A stretch of 64,000 nt of DNA from SIG452 sp045540295 (GTDB lineage: Bacteria > Bacillota > Clostridia > UMGS1840): positions 1-64,000 of the forward strand of contig JAZQGY010000013.1 of NCBI GenBank assembly GCA_045540295.1, given 5' to 3'. This document shows, one piece after another, positions 40,831-49,831 of this stretch. Position 1 is the stretch's first letter; every line of letters begins with the position of its first letter. The position numbers and the translations under genes are program-made. Under the pieces are notes generated by a model that saw only the letters and a program-made list of their open reading frames with translations, had not been told where the DNA came from and did no database searches.

Positions 40831-42276
40831 ATGTTATTACACGAATTGCTTCAAAATGCAGAAATGAATTACCAAAATCAGTTGAGCGAAGATGCCTTGA
40901 ACACAGAAATCACCAACATTTCCTTCGATACCAGAACTGTGTCTTCAGGCAGTGTATTCGTGTGCATCAAAGGCATTCGTTCCAATCGTCATGACTATAT
41001 TCCCCAGGCATTGGAAAACAAGGCTGCTGTTATCGTATCCGAATATCCTATAGATACCAAAGATGCGGTGAATGTTGTAGTGGAGGATACCAACGTTGCC
41101 CTCTCCCATCTTTCAGCAGCGTTCTATGAAAACCCTCAGAAAAAACTTCGTATGATTGGTGTCACCGGTACCAACGGAAAAACAACCGTCACCAATCTGG
41201 TGAAAAATATGCTGGAAGTATGTGGCTACAAGGTGGGGCTAATCGGCACCAACGAAATCGTAATTGATAAAACCTCCTACCCTGCTAACGCAACTACTCC
41301 GGAAGCACCGGAATTATTCGGCTACTTAAAACAAATGGCAGACGAAAACTGTGATTTTGCTGTGATGGAAGTTTCATCCCACTCAATCAGTTTGGGAAGA
41401 GTGGCAGCTATCCCCTACGAAATCGGTGTGTTTACCAACCTGACGCAGGATCACTTAGATTACCATATCACCATGGAAAACTACGCTGATGCAAAGGCAA
41501 CCTTTTTCCGTCAGTGCGAAATTGCAGTCATCAACCAGGACAGTCCCTATGCTGAAACCATGAAAGCAAAAGCAAAAGGAACCGTAATTACCTACGGTCT
41601 TTCGGATAACTGCGACTTTTGCGCCACAGAAATTGAATACCGTGCGGACGGTGTTACCTACACCGTGGTACAAGACAAAGACCCCTACACCGTAAAACTG
41701 CCGATTCCCGGCAAGTTTTCCGTATACAACTCCCTGGCGGTATGCGCCTTATCCGGTGCGCTCTCTGTTCCGGACGGTTTTGTGAGAATGGCAATGAAAA
41801 AATCAAAAACCGTAAAAGGCAGATGTGAACTGGTTGACATTGACAAACCATACCAGGTGATGATTGATTTTGCACACACCCCGGACGGCATGGAAAACAT
41901 TTTAACTTCGGTCAATGAGTTTAAACCGGCAAGAGTAATCACCGTGTTTGGTTGCGGCGGTGACCGTGACAAAGGAAAACGCCCGAAAATGGGCGCTATT
42001 GCAAAACAGTATTCCGATGTTGTGGTGGTGACCAGCGATAATTCCCGCAGCGAAGATATGCAAGCAATCATAGACGATATTATGGTGGGAATCCCGGATA
42101 AAACCAACGTATATTCCCACACAGACCGAAAAGAAGCCATTCGTATGGCAATGAACCTGGCACAAGAAGGCGACATCGTCTTGCTCTTGGGCAAAGGCCA
42201 CGAAATGGTTCAGAAATTTAAAGATTACGAAATTGAATTTGATGAAAGAGAAGTTGTGAAGTCGTTATGCAATTAA
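40831..42276 (+). CDS. murE: UDP-MurNAc-L-Ala-D-Glu:diamino acid ligase (MurE)
   Basis: A 481-residue Mur ligase adding the third stem-peptide residue. The ATP loop is GVTGTNGKTTVT (about residues 110-121), followed by TTPEAPELF and EVSSHSISLGRV. The central GCGGDRDKGKRPKMG (about 377-391) is family-specific. The amino-acid specificity motif reads DNSR in TSDNSRSEDM (about 405), compared with DNPR in meso-diaminopimelate enzymes. The Arg that grips the substrate's far carboxylate is kept, so meso-DAP is most likely. The end overlaps murF by 10 nt. Confidence 0.95.
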   Translation: MLLHELLQNAEMNYQNQLSEDALNTEITNISFDTRTVSSGSVFVCIKGIRSNRHDYIPQALENKAAVIVSEYPIDTKDAVNVVVEDTNVALSHLSAAFYENPQKKLRMIGVTGTNGKTTVTNLVKNMLEVCGYKVGLIGTNEIVIDKTSYPANATTPEAPELFGYLKQMADENCDFAVMEVSSHSISLGRVAAIPYEIGVFTNLTQDHLDYHITMENYADAKATFFRQCEIAVINQDSPYAETMKAKAKGTVITYGLSDNCDFCATEIEYRADGVTYTVVQDKDPYTVKLPIPGKFSVYNSLAVCALSGALSVPDGFVRMAMKKSKTVKGRCELVDIDKPYQVMIDFAHTPDGMENILTSVNEFKPARVITVFGCGGDRDKGKRPKMGAIAKQYSDVVVVTSDNSRSEDMQAIIDDIMVGIPDKTNVYSHTDRKEAIRMAMNLAQEGDIVLLLGKGHEMVQKFKDYEIEFDEREVVKSLCN

Positions 42277-43619
42277 CTGTGCATCAATTACTGAAAGCGG
42301 TGAACGGAACCTTACTGTTCGGCTCGCCCGACACCACCTTCCGCTATGTATCCACCGATAGCCGTAAAAATATGACCACTGAATTGTTTGTTCCGTTGGT
42401 GGGCGAAACCCACGATGGGCATACCTATCTTGAAAGCGCCGTAGCAAACGGCGCTATCGGTTTTTTAACCCAAAGGGAGGCTGTGCCTCATATCGGTCAG
42501 TTTGCAGTGTTGGTGGATGACACTACCAAAGCATTGGGGTTGCTCGGCGCTTATGTATTAAAACAGTCCGGTGCCAAAGTAATTGCCATCACAGGAAGTG
42601 TGGGCAAAACCACCACCCGCCAGTTTGTGGCTGCAGTAGTTTCCGAATATGCAAAAACCATTGCCACTTCCGGCAACTTTAATAATCATATTGGTCTCCC
42701 ATTGACCCTGTTAAAAATGGAGGGTGACGAAAAATTTGCAGTATTGGAAATGGGAATGAATCATTTCGGTGAAATTTCTTATCTTTCCAAACTGGCCAAA
42801 CCACAAATTGCTGTGATTTCCTTGATCGGAACCTCCCACATTGAATATTTGGGAAGCCGTGAGAATATCTTAAAAGCAAAGCTTGAAATTTTAGACGGTA
42901 TGCCGGAGGACGGTCTTCTGCTCTTAAACGGAGACGACGACCTGCTTTCCGGAGTACAATGCCGTCAGCATATTGAATACTTTGGAAAAAACAATGCCAA
43001 GTACCCTTACGAAATCATTTCTGAAGACGGCATTTTCCAAATGGATGGCGATACGTACCAAATCCCCATTGCCGGTGCGCACAACATTCAGAATGCCAGT
43101 GCAGCGGTGCTGCTGGGCAAACATTTGGGAATGACCGCCAAACAAATTCAGAACGGACTTTCTTCCTTTCAGTCAGTAGGATGGCGCCAAAAAACCGAAC
43201 AAATCGGTTCCTACACCTTAATCGCTGACTGCTATAACGCTTCCTTAGATTCCGACCGTGCCGCATTACGGGTACTTTCCCAAAAGAAAAGCGACCGTAA
43301 AGTAGCAATATTAGGTCCCATCGGAGAACTGGGCGAATATCTGGAAACAATTTTGCAGCAGGTGGGTGCCTGTGTGCAGGAAGAAGGCATCGACCAATTA
43401 ATTTGTGTGGAAGAAGATGCCAAACATATCAAAGAAGGAGCAATTCGTGCGGGAATGAATCCCGATTGCGTTTGCTTCTTCCCAAGCCGACAAGAATTTA
43501 TAGCAAAGATTCCCGAACTGTTTTGTGCCAAAGACGCTATTTTATTCAAAGCATCCCGGAAATATCAATTTGAAGAACTGTTTGAAGCTGTCAAACAATT
43601 CCTGAATACAAAGGAGTGA
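42267..43619 (+). CDS. murF: UDP-MurNAc-tripeptide:D-Ala-D-Ala ligase (MurF)
   Basis: A 450-residue Mur ligase that joins D-Ala-D-Ala to the UDP-MurNAc tripeptide. The N-terminal domain has FRYVSTDSRK and LFVPLVGETHDGHTYL. The ATP loop ITGSVGKTTTRQFV is near residue 110, then GNFNNHIGLPLTLL and the metal site VLEMGMNHFGEISYL. IADCYNASLDS is in the C-terminal domain. The start overlaps the murE end by 10 nt, indicating coupled translation. The mraY ribosome binding site overlaps its stop. Confidence 0.95.
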   Translation: MQLTVHQLLKAVNGTLLFGSPDTTFRYVSTDSRKNMTTELFVPLVGETHDGHTYLESAVANGAIGFLTQREAVPHIGQFAVLVDDTTKALGLLGAYVLKQSGAKVIAITGSVGKTTTRQFVAAVVSEYAKTIATSGNFNNHIGLPLTLLKMEGDEKFAVLEMGMNHFGEISYLSKLAKPQIAVISLIGTSHIEYLGSRENILKAKLEILDGMPEDGLLLLNGDDDLLSGVQCRQHIEYFGKNNAKYPYEIISEDGIFQMDGDTYQIPIAGAHNIQNASAAVLLGKHLGMTAKQIQNGLSSFQSVGWRQKTEQIGSYTLIADCYNASLDSDRAALRVLSQKKSDRKVAILGPIGELGEYLETILQQVGACVQEEGIDQLICVEEDAKHIKEGAIRAGMNPDCVCFFPSRQEFIAKIPELFCAKDAILFKASRKYQFEELFEAVKQFLNTKE

Positions 43620-43624
43620 TTTAT

Positions 43625-44587
43625 ATGCCAATTCCAATTTCAGCAGCCATTTGTGCAGTCATAGGCTTTTTAATAAGTGCCCTGGCAGGCCCCATTTTCA
43701 TCCCGATTCTTCACAAATTGAAATTTGGTCAACAAATCCGGGAAGAAGGGCCCAAATGGCACCAATCCAAATCCGGAACCCCCACCATGGGCGGCGTGAT
43801 CTTTATTTTAGCCGTTGCGGTGGTAAGTGCAATTTTTGTGCGGGATTTAAAAGGCCTTTTTGTGGCGTTATTCGCTCTTTCCTGCGGACTGATTGGATTT
43901 TTGGATGACTACATCAAAGTCGTGAAAAAAAGAAATCTGGGCCTTAGTGCAATGTGGAAAATCATTCTGATGCTGGCAGTTTCCTCTGTCTTTGTCATCG
44001 GCGGATTGGAACTTAATCTTATCAAAACTACTCTTTGGATTCCCTTCACCCATATTTATCTGGATTTATCCTACTATATCAGCATTCTCCTGGTATTTAT
44101 GATGATTGGTTTCATCAATGCAGTCAACTTAACCGACGGTGTGGACGGTCTGGCAGGCTCCGTAACTTTTGTTGTCAGTCTGTTTTTCACCTTAGCCTCC
44201 ATGGTATTCTTATCCGAAGGAATGACCATGTTCTCTGCCGGTCTTTGCGGTGCTTTATGCGGGTTTTTAATTTTTAACCTGCATCCTGCCAAAGTATTTA
44301 TGGGAGACACCGGTTCTCTCTTCTTAGGCGGTGCTGTGGCAGCTCTTGCCATCCTAAACGATATGCCCCTGATTCTTTTAATCGTGGGAATTATCTATCT
44401 CATTGAAGCTTTGTCTGTAATGCTTCAGGTTACCTACTTTAAACTAACCAAAGGAAAACGAATTTTCAAAATGACTCCCATTCACCATCATTTTGAAATG
44501 TCCGGATTCTCTGAAAACAAAATTGTGCTATGGTTTTCGGCAATCACACTGCTTGGTTGCGTGATTGCATTCTTATCTCTCGTATAA
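43625..44587 (+). CDS. mraY: Phospho-N-acetylmuramoyl-pentapeptide transferase (MraY)
   Basis: A 320-residue polytopic enzyme making lipid I from UDP-MurNAc-pentapeptide and undecaprenyl phosphate. It has ten helices. Family motifs are KWHQSKSGTPTMGGVIF, the catalytic DD pair in GFLDDYIKV (about residues 95-103), NLTDGVDGLAG (about 168-178) and the cytosolic MTPIHHHFEMSG (about 282-293). ATG 43625 lies 8 nt after AAGGAG; a GTG at 43616 is too close to that site. murD, which normally follows, is absent. Confidence 0.95.
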   Translation: MPIPISAAICAVIGFLISALAGPIFIPILHKLKFGQQIREEGPKWHQSKSGTPTMGGVIFILAVAVVSAIFVRDLKGLFVALFALSCGLIGFLDDYIKVVKKRNLGLSAMWKIILMLAVSSVFVIGGLELNLIKTTLWIPFTHIYLDLSYYISILLVFMMIGFINAVNLTDGVDGLAGSVTFVVSLFFTLASMVFLSEGMTMFSAGLCGALCGFLIFNLHPAKVFMGDTGSLFLGGAVAALAILNDMPLILLIVGIIYLIEALSVMLQVTYFKLTKGKRIFKMTPIHHHFEMSGFSENKIVLWFSAITLLGCVIAFLSLV

Positions 44588-44641
44588 AACGGAAATTTTA
44601 AGAGAAAGGACGGTTCCGCAACCGGAACTGACTTAAACACC

Positions 44642-45778
44642 ATGAAAAAGCTTACTCCCAAACTCCAAATGAACTGGCGAAACATCGACCACGTGTTTCT
44701 TCTGACCGTAATTGCCTTAACAGCATACGGTCTGGTTATGGTGTTTTCTGCTTCGGCTCCCAGTGCCTTTTATATTCACGGAGACAGTATGTTCTTCTTC
44801 AAGAATCAGCTGCTCTGGGCAGTAGTTGGATTTGCGGTAATGCTTTTTGTATCAATGATTGATTATAAATTCATTAAAAAATGGGTATTTCCCATCTATG
44901 GCTTTGCAATGGTGTTGCTCTTTGCCGTTTTGTTGGTCGGTCAACGAATCAACGGCGCAAAGCGTTGGCTGGACCTTGGAATTTCCACCATTCAGCCCTC
45001 GGAGTTTGCCAAAATTGCAATTATTATGGCTTGTGCCTGGGTATTGTCCAAAATAAAAACCATTGATGTGAAAGAATCTCTCCCCCATCTGATTCTTTGC
45101 GGACTGCTTGTGGGATTTGCAGGGATTATGCTACTGTTACAACCTCACTTCTCCGCAATACTGATTATTCTGCTGGCTCTTGGCATTATGATGATTGCTG
45201 CAGGAATCCCCATGCGGATTTTTTCTATTCTGGCAGGTGCGGTGGCGGTACTTGGTACAGTGTTTGCCATTATCGAGCCCTACCGTATGCAGCGTTTGAT
45301 TTCCTTTACAGACCCCTTCAAAGACAAAGCCGGTGACGGCTGGCAAGTTGTGCAATCTTTATACGCTATCGGAAGCGGAGGCTTTTCCGGATTGGGACTT
45401 GGAAGAAGTCGTCAAAAATTCTTATATATTCCCGAGCCTCAGAATGACTTCATTTTCTCTATCATCTGCGAAGAGCTTGGATTCTTAGGTGCAATCGCAG
45501 TACTGGCACTGTTTGCTCTTCTGCTGTACCGTGCCATCAGAATTGCCTTAAAAGCCCCCGACCGTTACTCTATGCTGTTAGTGTTTGGGCTCATTTCTTT
45601 AACCATCGTGCAAGTACTGTTAAATATTGGCGTGGCAACCTCATCTGTTCCGCCCACAGGCATTCCCCTTCCGTTCTTCTCGGCAGGCGGAACATCCTTT
45701 GTCTTCCAGATGATTTCTATGGGGATGATTCTAAACATCTCCACCCAATCAAAAAAAGAGGCAGAGCCTCATATCTGA
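44642..45778 (+). CDS. ftsW: SEDS-family peptidoglycan glycosyltransferase FtsW
   Basis: A 378-residue SEDS protein with ten helices that polymerises lipid II at the septum with the class B PBP. Motifs are NGAKRWLDLGISTIQPSEFAKI (about 98-120), QPHFSAILIILLALGI and the C-terminal PPTGIPLPFFSAGGTS (about 339-354). Gene order makes it FtsW (or SpoVE) rather than RodA. The ribosome binding site is weak: the ATG is 54 nt past mraY and the only strong AGAAAGGA lies over 30 nt upstream. No better in-frame start exists. Confidence 0.93.
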   Translation: MKKLTPKLQMNWRNIDHVFLLTVIALTAYGLVMVFSASAPSAFYIHGDSMFFFKNQLLWAVVGFAVMLFVSMIDYKFIKKWVFPIYGFAMVLLFAVLLVGQRINGAKRWLDLGISTIQPSEFAKIAIIMACAWVLSKIKTIDVKESLPHLILCGLLVGFAGIMLLLQPHFSAILIILLALGIMMIAAGIPMRIFSILAGAVAVLGTVFAIIEPYRMQRLISFTDPFKDKAGDGWQVVQSLYAIGSGGFSGLGLGRSRQKFLYIPEPQNDFIFSIICEELGFLGAIAVLALFALLLYRAIRIALKAPDRYSMLLVFGLISLTIVQVLLNIGVATSSVPPTGIPLPFFSAGGTSFVFQMISMGMILNISTQSKKEAEPHI

Positions 45779-45810
45779 AGTCCTGATTCCGAAAAACAGG
45801 AGGCGTTTTT

Positions 45811-46908
45811 GTGAAAGTACTGATTTCCGGTGGCGGAACCGCCGGTCACATTAATCCTGCAATTGCAATCGGCACCTATCTAAAAAATCAGGGTGCCGAA
45901 GTGTTATACATCGGCTCCGACGGAGCTTTGGAAGAAAAACTTTATTCTCAAACCGGATGCAAGTATTACCGGTTCCCCTCTAAAGGGCTGGACAGGAAAC
46001 ACATTTTCCGCAACTTTAAAATTTTAGCTACTGATTTCAAGGCATACCAAAACATTAAAAAAGTGGTAGCAGAATTTAAGCCGGATGTAGGTGTCTCCAC
46101 CGGTGGTTACATCAGTGCCCTGGCAATGTTTGCCTTAAAACAGAGAAACATCCCTTTTTTAGTGCATGAGCAAAATGCTTACCCGGGACTGACCACCAAA
46201 ATGCTCTCGAAATGGGCAAAATACTATGCACTTGCTTTTTCGGAAGCAAAACCGTTTCTAAAACATCCCGAACGCTCTGTACTGACAGGGAACCCCATCC
46301 GTCAGGAGTTTTTATCCCAGGAAAAACACTTAGCAAGACAAAAGCTAAAGCTGAAAGACGATGCTCCGGTGGTACTCTGCTTTGGCGGAAGCTTAGGCGC
46401 TTTAAAGCTGAATGAAGCCTTTGCCCAAATCATCCCCAGAGCACAAACAGACGGCATCTCCCTCTTAATCGGAACGGGTAGCCGTTACCACAAAGAGTTC
46501 CTGGAGCAGATAAAGGGTTACTCTTTTGACAAAAATCAAATTCGTATTACACAGTATATAGACGATATGCCTACCGTTCTGGCAGCATGTGATGTTGCTA
46601 TTACCAGAGCAGGTGCAATGACGGTATCTGAGCTTTGTGCTATGAAAAAGCCGTCCATCCTGATTCCCTCCCCCAACGTAACGGCGAATCATCAGGATAA
46701 AAACGCCCATGCCTTGGTTGCTCTTGGAGGAGCGGTGAAAATCCCAGAAGCATCCCTTACCGGAGATGCTTTATACGAAGTTGTTCATTCCCTGGTTACC
46801 GATGCTGCCCGCCTGCATACCATGTCGGAAGCATTGACACCTCTGTCTATTACAGATGCAGACAAAAGAATCGGCGAACTTGTTTATAAAATTGTTTCTC
46901 CTACGTAA
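45811..46908 (+). CDS. murG: UDP-GlcNAc:MurNAc-pentapeptide lipid GlcNAc transferase (MurG)
   Basis: A 365-residue GT28 enzyme converting lipid I to lipid II on the inner membrane face. It has SGGGTAGHINPAIAIG (residues 6-21), STGGYISALAMF, VHEQNAYPGLTTKML, FGGSLGALKLNEAF and the sugar-nucleotide motif ITRAGAMTVSELCAMKKPSILIP (about 266-288). The start codon is GTG, 6 nt after CAGGAGGCG. It is followed by the murA hairpin region. Confidence 0.96.
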   Translation: MKVLISGGGTAGHINPAIAIGTYLKNQGAEVLYIGSDGALEEKLYSQTGCKYYRFPSKGLDRKHIFRNFKILATDFKAYQNIKKVVAEFKPDVGVSTGGYISALAMFALKQRNIPFLVHEQNAYPGLTTKMLSKWAKYYALAFSEAKPFLKHPERSVLTGNPIRQEFLSQEKHLARQKLKLKDDAPVVLCFGGSLGALKLNEAFAQIIPRAQTDGISLLIGTGSRYHKEFLEQIKGYSFDKNQIRITQYIDDMPTVLAACDVAITRAGAMTVSELCAMKKPSILIPSPNVTANHQDKNAHALVALGGAVKIPEASLTGDALYEVVHSLVTDAARLHTMSEALTPLSITDADKRIGELVYKIVSPT

Positions 46909-46916
46909 CAATCGGG

Positions 46917-46953
46917 CACACCTTTCATATAATGAAACTGTAAGAAAGGTGTG
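46917..46953 (+). promoter_or_regulatory. RBS-sequestering hairpin with an embedded -10 box upstream of murA
   Basis: CACACCTTTC (46917-46926) and GAAAGGTGTG (46944-46953) form a perfect 10-bp stem with a 17-nt loop. The right arm contains the murA ribosome binding site. The loop carries TATAAT (46928-46933), 17 nt after GTAACA (46905-46910), a possible promoter. A transcript from it would begin near 46940 and lack the left arm, leaving the site open. A transcript read through from murG would fold it shut. The logic is inferred. Confidence 0.5.
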
Positions 46954-46958
46954 AAACT

Positions 46959-48230
46959 ATGAGATACCTGATTGAAGGCGGAAGAAAGCTTACGGGCACC
47001 GTCCCTATTTCCGGTTCCAAAAATGCCGTGTTGCCTATTTTGGCGGCAACAATTATCACAGGAAAGAAAACCGTGTTACATAATTGTCCTGATATCTCGG
47101 ATGTTCGATGCACCGTTGACATTTTAAAGTACTTAGGATATCATGTGACAATGGAAAACGGTACCATCACCGTGGATTCAGGGTTTGATGCCAGACCTCA
47201 GGTCCCCTCGGAACTGATGGGAAAATTACGTTCATCCATTATTTTTTTAGGGGCTTTTATCAATCGGTTTGGCTATGCCGGAATTTCCTATCCGGGCGGT
47301 TGTGAATTGGGAAAACGTCCCATCGACATTCATCTGTCTGTACTATCCCAAATGGGTGTTCAGATTCAGGAAGATGCCCAAAAAATTTCCTGCAAGGCAC
47401 CGTATGTGAAAAGCGGAGAATACCGCCTGAGCTTCCCCAGCGTGGGTGCCACCGAAAATGTGATGATTGCTGCGCTGATTGCAGACGGCCCCGTTACCAT
47501 AAAAAACCCTGCAAAAGAACCCGAAATTGTGGATCTGCAAAACTTTTTAAATTGTGCAGGAGCCCATATTTCAGGTGCAGGAACCGACACACTTCAAATT
47601 CTGCCTGCAACCGAATTTTGCGATTGCGAATACCAGGTTACTTCAGACCGCATCGAAGCTGCAACCTATCTTTCTATGGCGGCGGCAACAGGCAGCACCA
47701 TACACTTAACCAACGCCCCCGTGGCAGACCTTCAAAGAAACATTGCCACTTTAGAAGAAATGGGCGTTTATGTGTTGCCACATTCCAAAACCGAACTGAC
47801 TGTGATTGCTCCCAGTCAATTAAAACCACTTGATATGCTGGCAACGATGCCTCATCCCGGATTCCCCACAGATGCACAAGCCATTCTGATGGCAACCCTA
47901 CTTCGGGCAAAGGGAACCAGTATGATTGTGGAAAATATTTTTGAAAACCGGTATAACCACGTGGAAGAGCTCTGCAAAATGGGAGCAAACATTACCGTTT
48001 CAGGAAACACCGCAACAGTTCACGGAGTGGAAAAATTACACGGTGCTCACGTTTGTGCCAAAGATTTAAGAGCCGGCGCAGCTTTAATGATTGCTGCACT
48101 TTCCGCCGAAGGAAAAACCGTGATTGATGATGTGCATCACATTGAACGGGGATATGAAAATATCATTGTAAAACTACGGTCTTTAGGGGCAAAAGCAGAA
48201 ATTTTGGCAAAAGCGGAACAAATTCGCTAA
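46959..48230 (+). CDS. murA: UDP-N-acetylglucosamine 1-carboxyvinyltransferase (MurA)
   Basis: A 423-residue enzyme catalysing the first committed step of peptidoglycan synthesis, adding enolpyruvate from PEP to UDP-GlcNAc. It begins RYLIEGGRKLTGTVPISGSKNAVLPIL. The catalytic Cys, target of fosfomycin, is in YPGGCELGKRPIDIHL (about residue 116). The Asp of TDAQAILMATLL is near 310 and the Arg of ENRYNHV near 331. Firmicutes often have two MurA copies; this is the one in the cluster. The hairpin described above controls its start. A gap of 79 nt with a promoter follows. Confidence 0.95.
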   Translation: MRYLIEGGRKLTGTVPISGSKNAVLPILAATIITGKKTVLHNCPDISDVRCTVDILKYLGYHVTMENGTITVDSGFDARPQVPSELMGKLRSSIIFLGAFINRFGYAGISYPGGCELGKRPIDIHLSVLSQMGVQIQEDAQKISCKAPYVKSGEYRLSFPSVGATENVMIAALIADGPVTIKNPAKEPEIVDLQNFLNCAGAHISGAGTDTLQILPATEFCDCEYQVTSDRIEAATYLSMAAATGSTIHLTNAPVADLQRNIATLEEMGVYVLPHSKTELTVIAPSQLKPLDMLATMPHPGFPTDAQAILMATLLRAKGTSMIVENIFENRYNHVEELCKMGANITVSGNTATVHGVEKLHGAHVCAKDLRAGAALMIAALSAEGKTVIDDVHHIERGYENIIVKLRSLGAKAEILAKAEQIR

Positions 48231-48260
48231 GATGCCGTCAAAAAAACAAAGAATTGCAAA

Positions 48261-48289
48261 TTGACTCTGTGTTTTTCACAGCATAAAAT
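48261..48289 (+). promoter_or_regulatory. Promoter for ftsQ-DUF881-sbp, with palindrome in the spacer
   Basis: TTGACT (48261-48266) and TAAAAT (48284-48289) have a 17-nt spacer. The spacer contains CTGTG-TTTTT-CACAG (48267-48281), which could be a hairpin or operator. Confidence 0.65.
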
Positions 48290-48309
48290 ATATTCAAACG
48301 GGGATACTT

Positions 48310-49095
48310 ATGAAAGACGCAATGGGGTTGGGCACCTCTGCCCAACCGCGTTTCACGAAAAAAAAGAATCGCAAAAACAAGGTGTTTAAAACCACGCTTC
48401 TGGTCACGCTAATCTTAATTGCGCTGACTGTTGCCATTGGATTTTTAACGCCTGCTTTTTATATCCGTGAAATCACCGTAACAGGAACCAAACTGCTTAC
48501 GCCGGAAAAAGTTCTGGATGCTTCAACCCTTAAAGTGGGAACCAATATTTTCACCTTCCGTTCTGATACGGTAACGGAGCAAATATCAGCACTTGCCTTT
48601 GTAAAGGATGCTTCTGTTACACGAATTTTTCCCAACAAGGTTTCCATTGTCATTTCCGAGTGCAAGCCTACGGCCCAGATTCTCTGCGGAGAGTCCCTGT
48701 ATATTATTGTGGACGAAACCGGAAAAATCTTAGATACCACCAGTGAACGCAGTAAATATCAGATCCCGGCTATCGAAGGAATCCAGGTAGAGCAGTTTCA
48801 TGTGGGGGATATTGTGGAAACAACCGAGCCGAAGAACGTGGAGCTTTTGCTTACCATTTCGGAGGAACTATTCTCCAATATGATGGAAAGCCAAGTAGAC
48901 AAGCTCTTTCTGTCACAGGGAGATATTTTTCTTAGGTTTCATAACGAAATCACAGCAGATATCGGAGACGGCTCCAACTATGCATACAAAATCAAATTTT
49001 TAAAGGAAGTGCTGGGCGAAATCCCGGCAGGTAAAACGGGAATCATAGAATTTATAGATGAATATAAGGCGGTGTTTAAAGAATATGAACAATAA
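48310..49095 (+). CDS. ftsQ: Cell division protein FtsQ/DivIB
   Basis: A 261-residue bitopic protein. The cytosolic part is basic (TKKKNRKNKVFK), one helix spans about 28-48, and the POTRA domain (about 50-120) begins YIREITVTGTKLLTPEKVL. It contains the family motif FVKDASVTRIFPNKVSIVISE. The FtsQ/DivIB beta domain fills the rest. It stabilises the FtsL-containing septal complex. The ribosome binding site is a modest GGGGATAC. Its end overlaps the DUF881 gene by 11 nt. Confidence 0.9.
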   Translation: MKDAMGLGTSAQPRFTKKKNRKNKVFKTTLLVTLILIALTVAIGFLTPAFYIREITVTGTKLLTPEKVLDASTLKVGTNIFTFRSDTVTEQISALAFVKDASVTRIFPNKVSIVISECKPTAQILCGESLYIIVDETGKILDTTSERSKYQIPAIEGIQVEQFHVGDIVETTEPKNVELLLTISEELFSNMMESQVDKLFLSQGDIFLRFHNEITADIGDGSNYAYKIKFLKEVLGEIPAGKTGIIEFIDEYKAVFKEYEQ

Positions 49096-49813
49096 ATGGA
49101 AAGCACAACTGGCGTTAGGTTTAGTCTGTGTGGTATTGGGTTTTGCCATCACCATTCAGCTTAGAAGTGTGCAAAAAAACAACGGTGCCGGAACTATCAG
49201 CAGTCTCCGTGGCGCCGAAATTCAAAACATGTACATGAAAGAAAAAGAAAAAAACGAAGCACTTTATCTGGATTATGAACGTATTAAAAACGATTTGGAC
49301 CAGTATAAAGAAGCCATTGCAGATACCAATGCCACCACCAGTTTATTAAAAGAACAGCTGGATAACGCTGAAATTCTGGCAGGAATGAAAGAGGTGGAAG
49401 GTCCCGGCGTTGTAGTGAAAATGAACGACGGCACTAAAACGCCCCTCCCCGGTGAACCGGAAAGTCTGTATTGGCTTCACGATTCCGATATTTTGCTGGT
49501 TATTAACGAATTGAAGGATGCCGGTGCAGAAGCCATTTCCATTAACGGTGAGCGTTTAACCTCTATTTCGGAAGTACGATGCGTAGGCTCTGTACTAAGC
49601 ATTAACAATGTGCGTACCGGTGCTCCTTTTATTATCAATGCCATTGGCGACCCCAAAACGCTGGAATCGGCTCTGCTCTTTAAGGGCGGTGTTGTAGCAG
49701 ATATTGCTGCATACTGCGAAGTGGATGTAAAAACCTCCGATAAGATTGTGGTTCCTGCATACAAGGGTGCAATCAACTTCAAATATGCTGTTCCCACCAC
49801 AGTAAAAAAATAA
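49085..49813 (+). CDS. DUF881 membrane protein (YlxX/YlxW-like)
   Basis: A 242-residue protein with an N-terminal membrane helix (residues 7-24), a coiled coil (about 45-95, EKEKNEALYLDYERIKNDLDQYKEAI) and the DUF881 domain. The domain carries VEGPGVVVKMNDGT, INELKDAGAEAISINGERLTS and FIINAIGDPKTLESAL. DUF881 genes sit between ftsQ and ftsZ in many Firmicutes and Actinobacteria; their role is not established. ATG 49085 lies within the end of ftsQ, so translation is probably coupled. Confidence 0.9.
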   Translation: MNNKWKAQLALGLVCVVLGFAITIQLRSVQKNNGAGTISSLRGAEIQNMYMKEKEKNEALYLDYERIKNDLDQYKEAIADTNATTSLLKEQLDNAEILAGMKEVEGPGVVVKMNDGTKTPLPGEPESLYWLHDSDILLVINELKDAGAEAISINGERLTSISEVRCVGSVLSINNVRTGAPFIINAIGDPKTLESALLFKGGVVADIAAYCEVDVKTSDKIVVPAYKGAINFKYAVPTTVKK

Positions 49814-49831
49814 AGAAAGGCGGCCTTTGAT

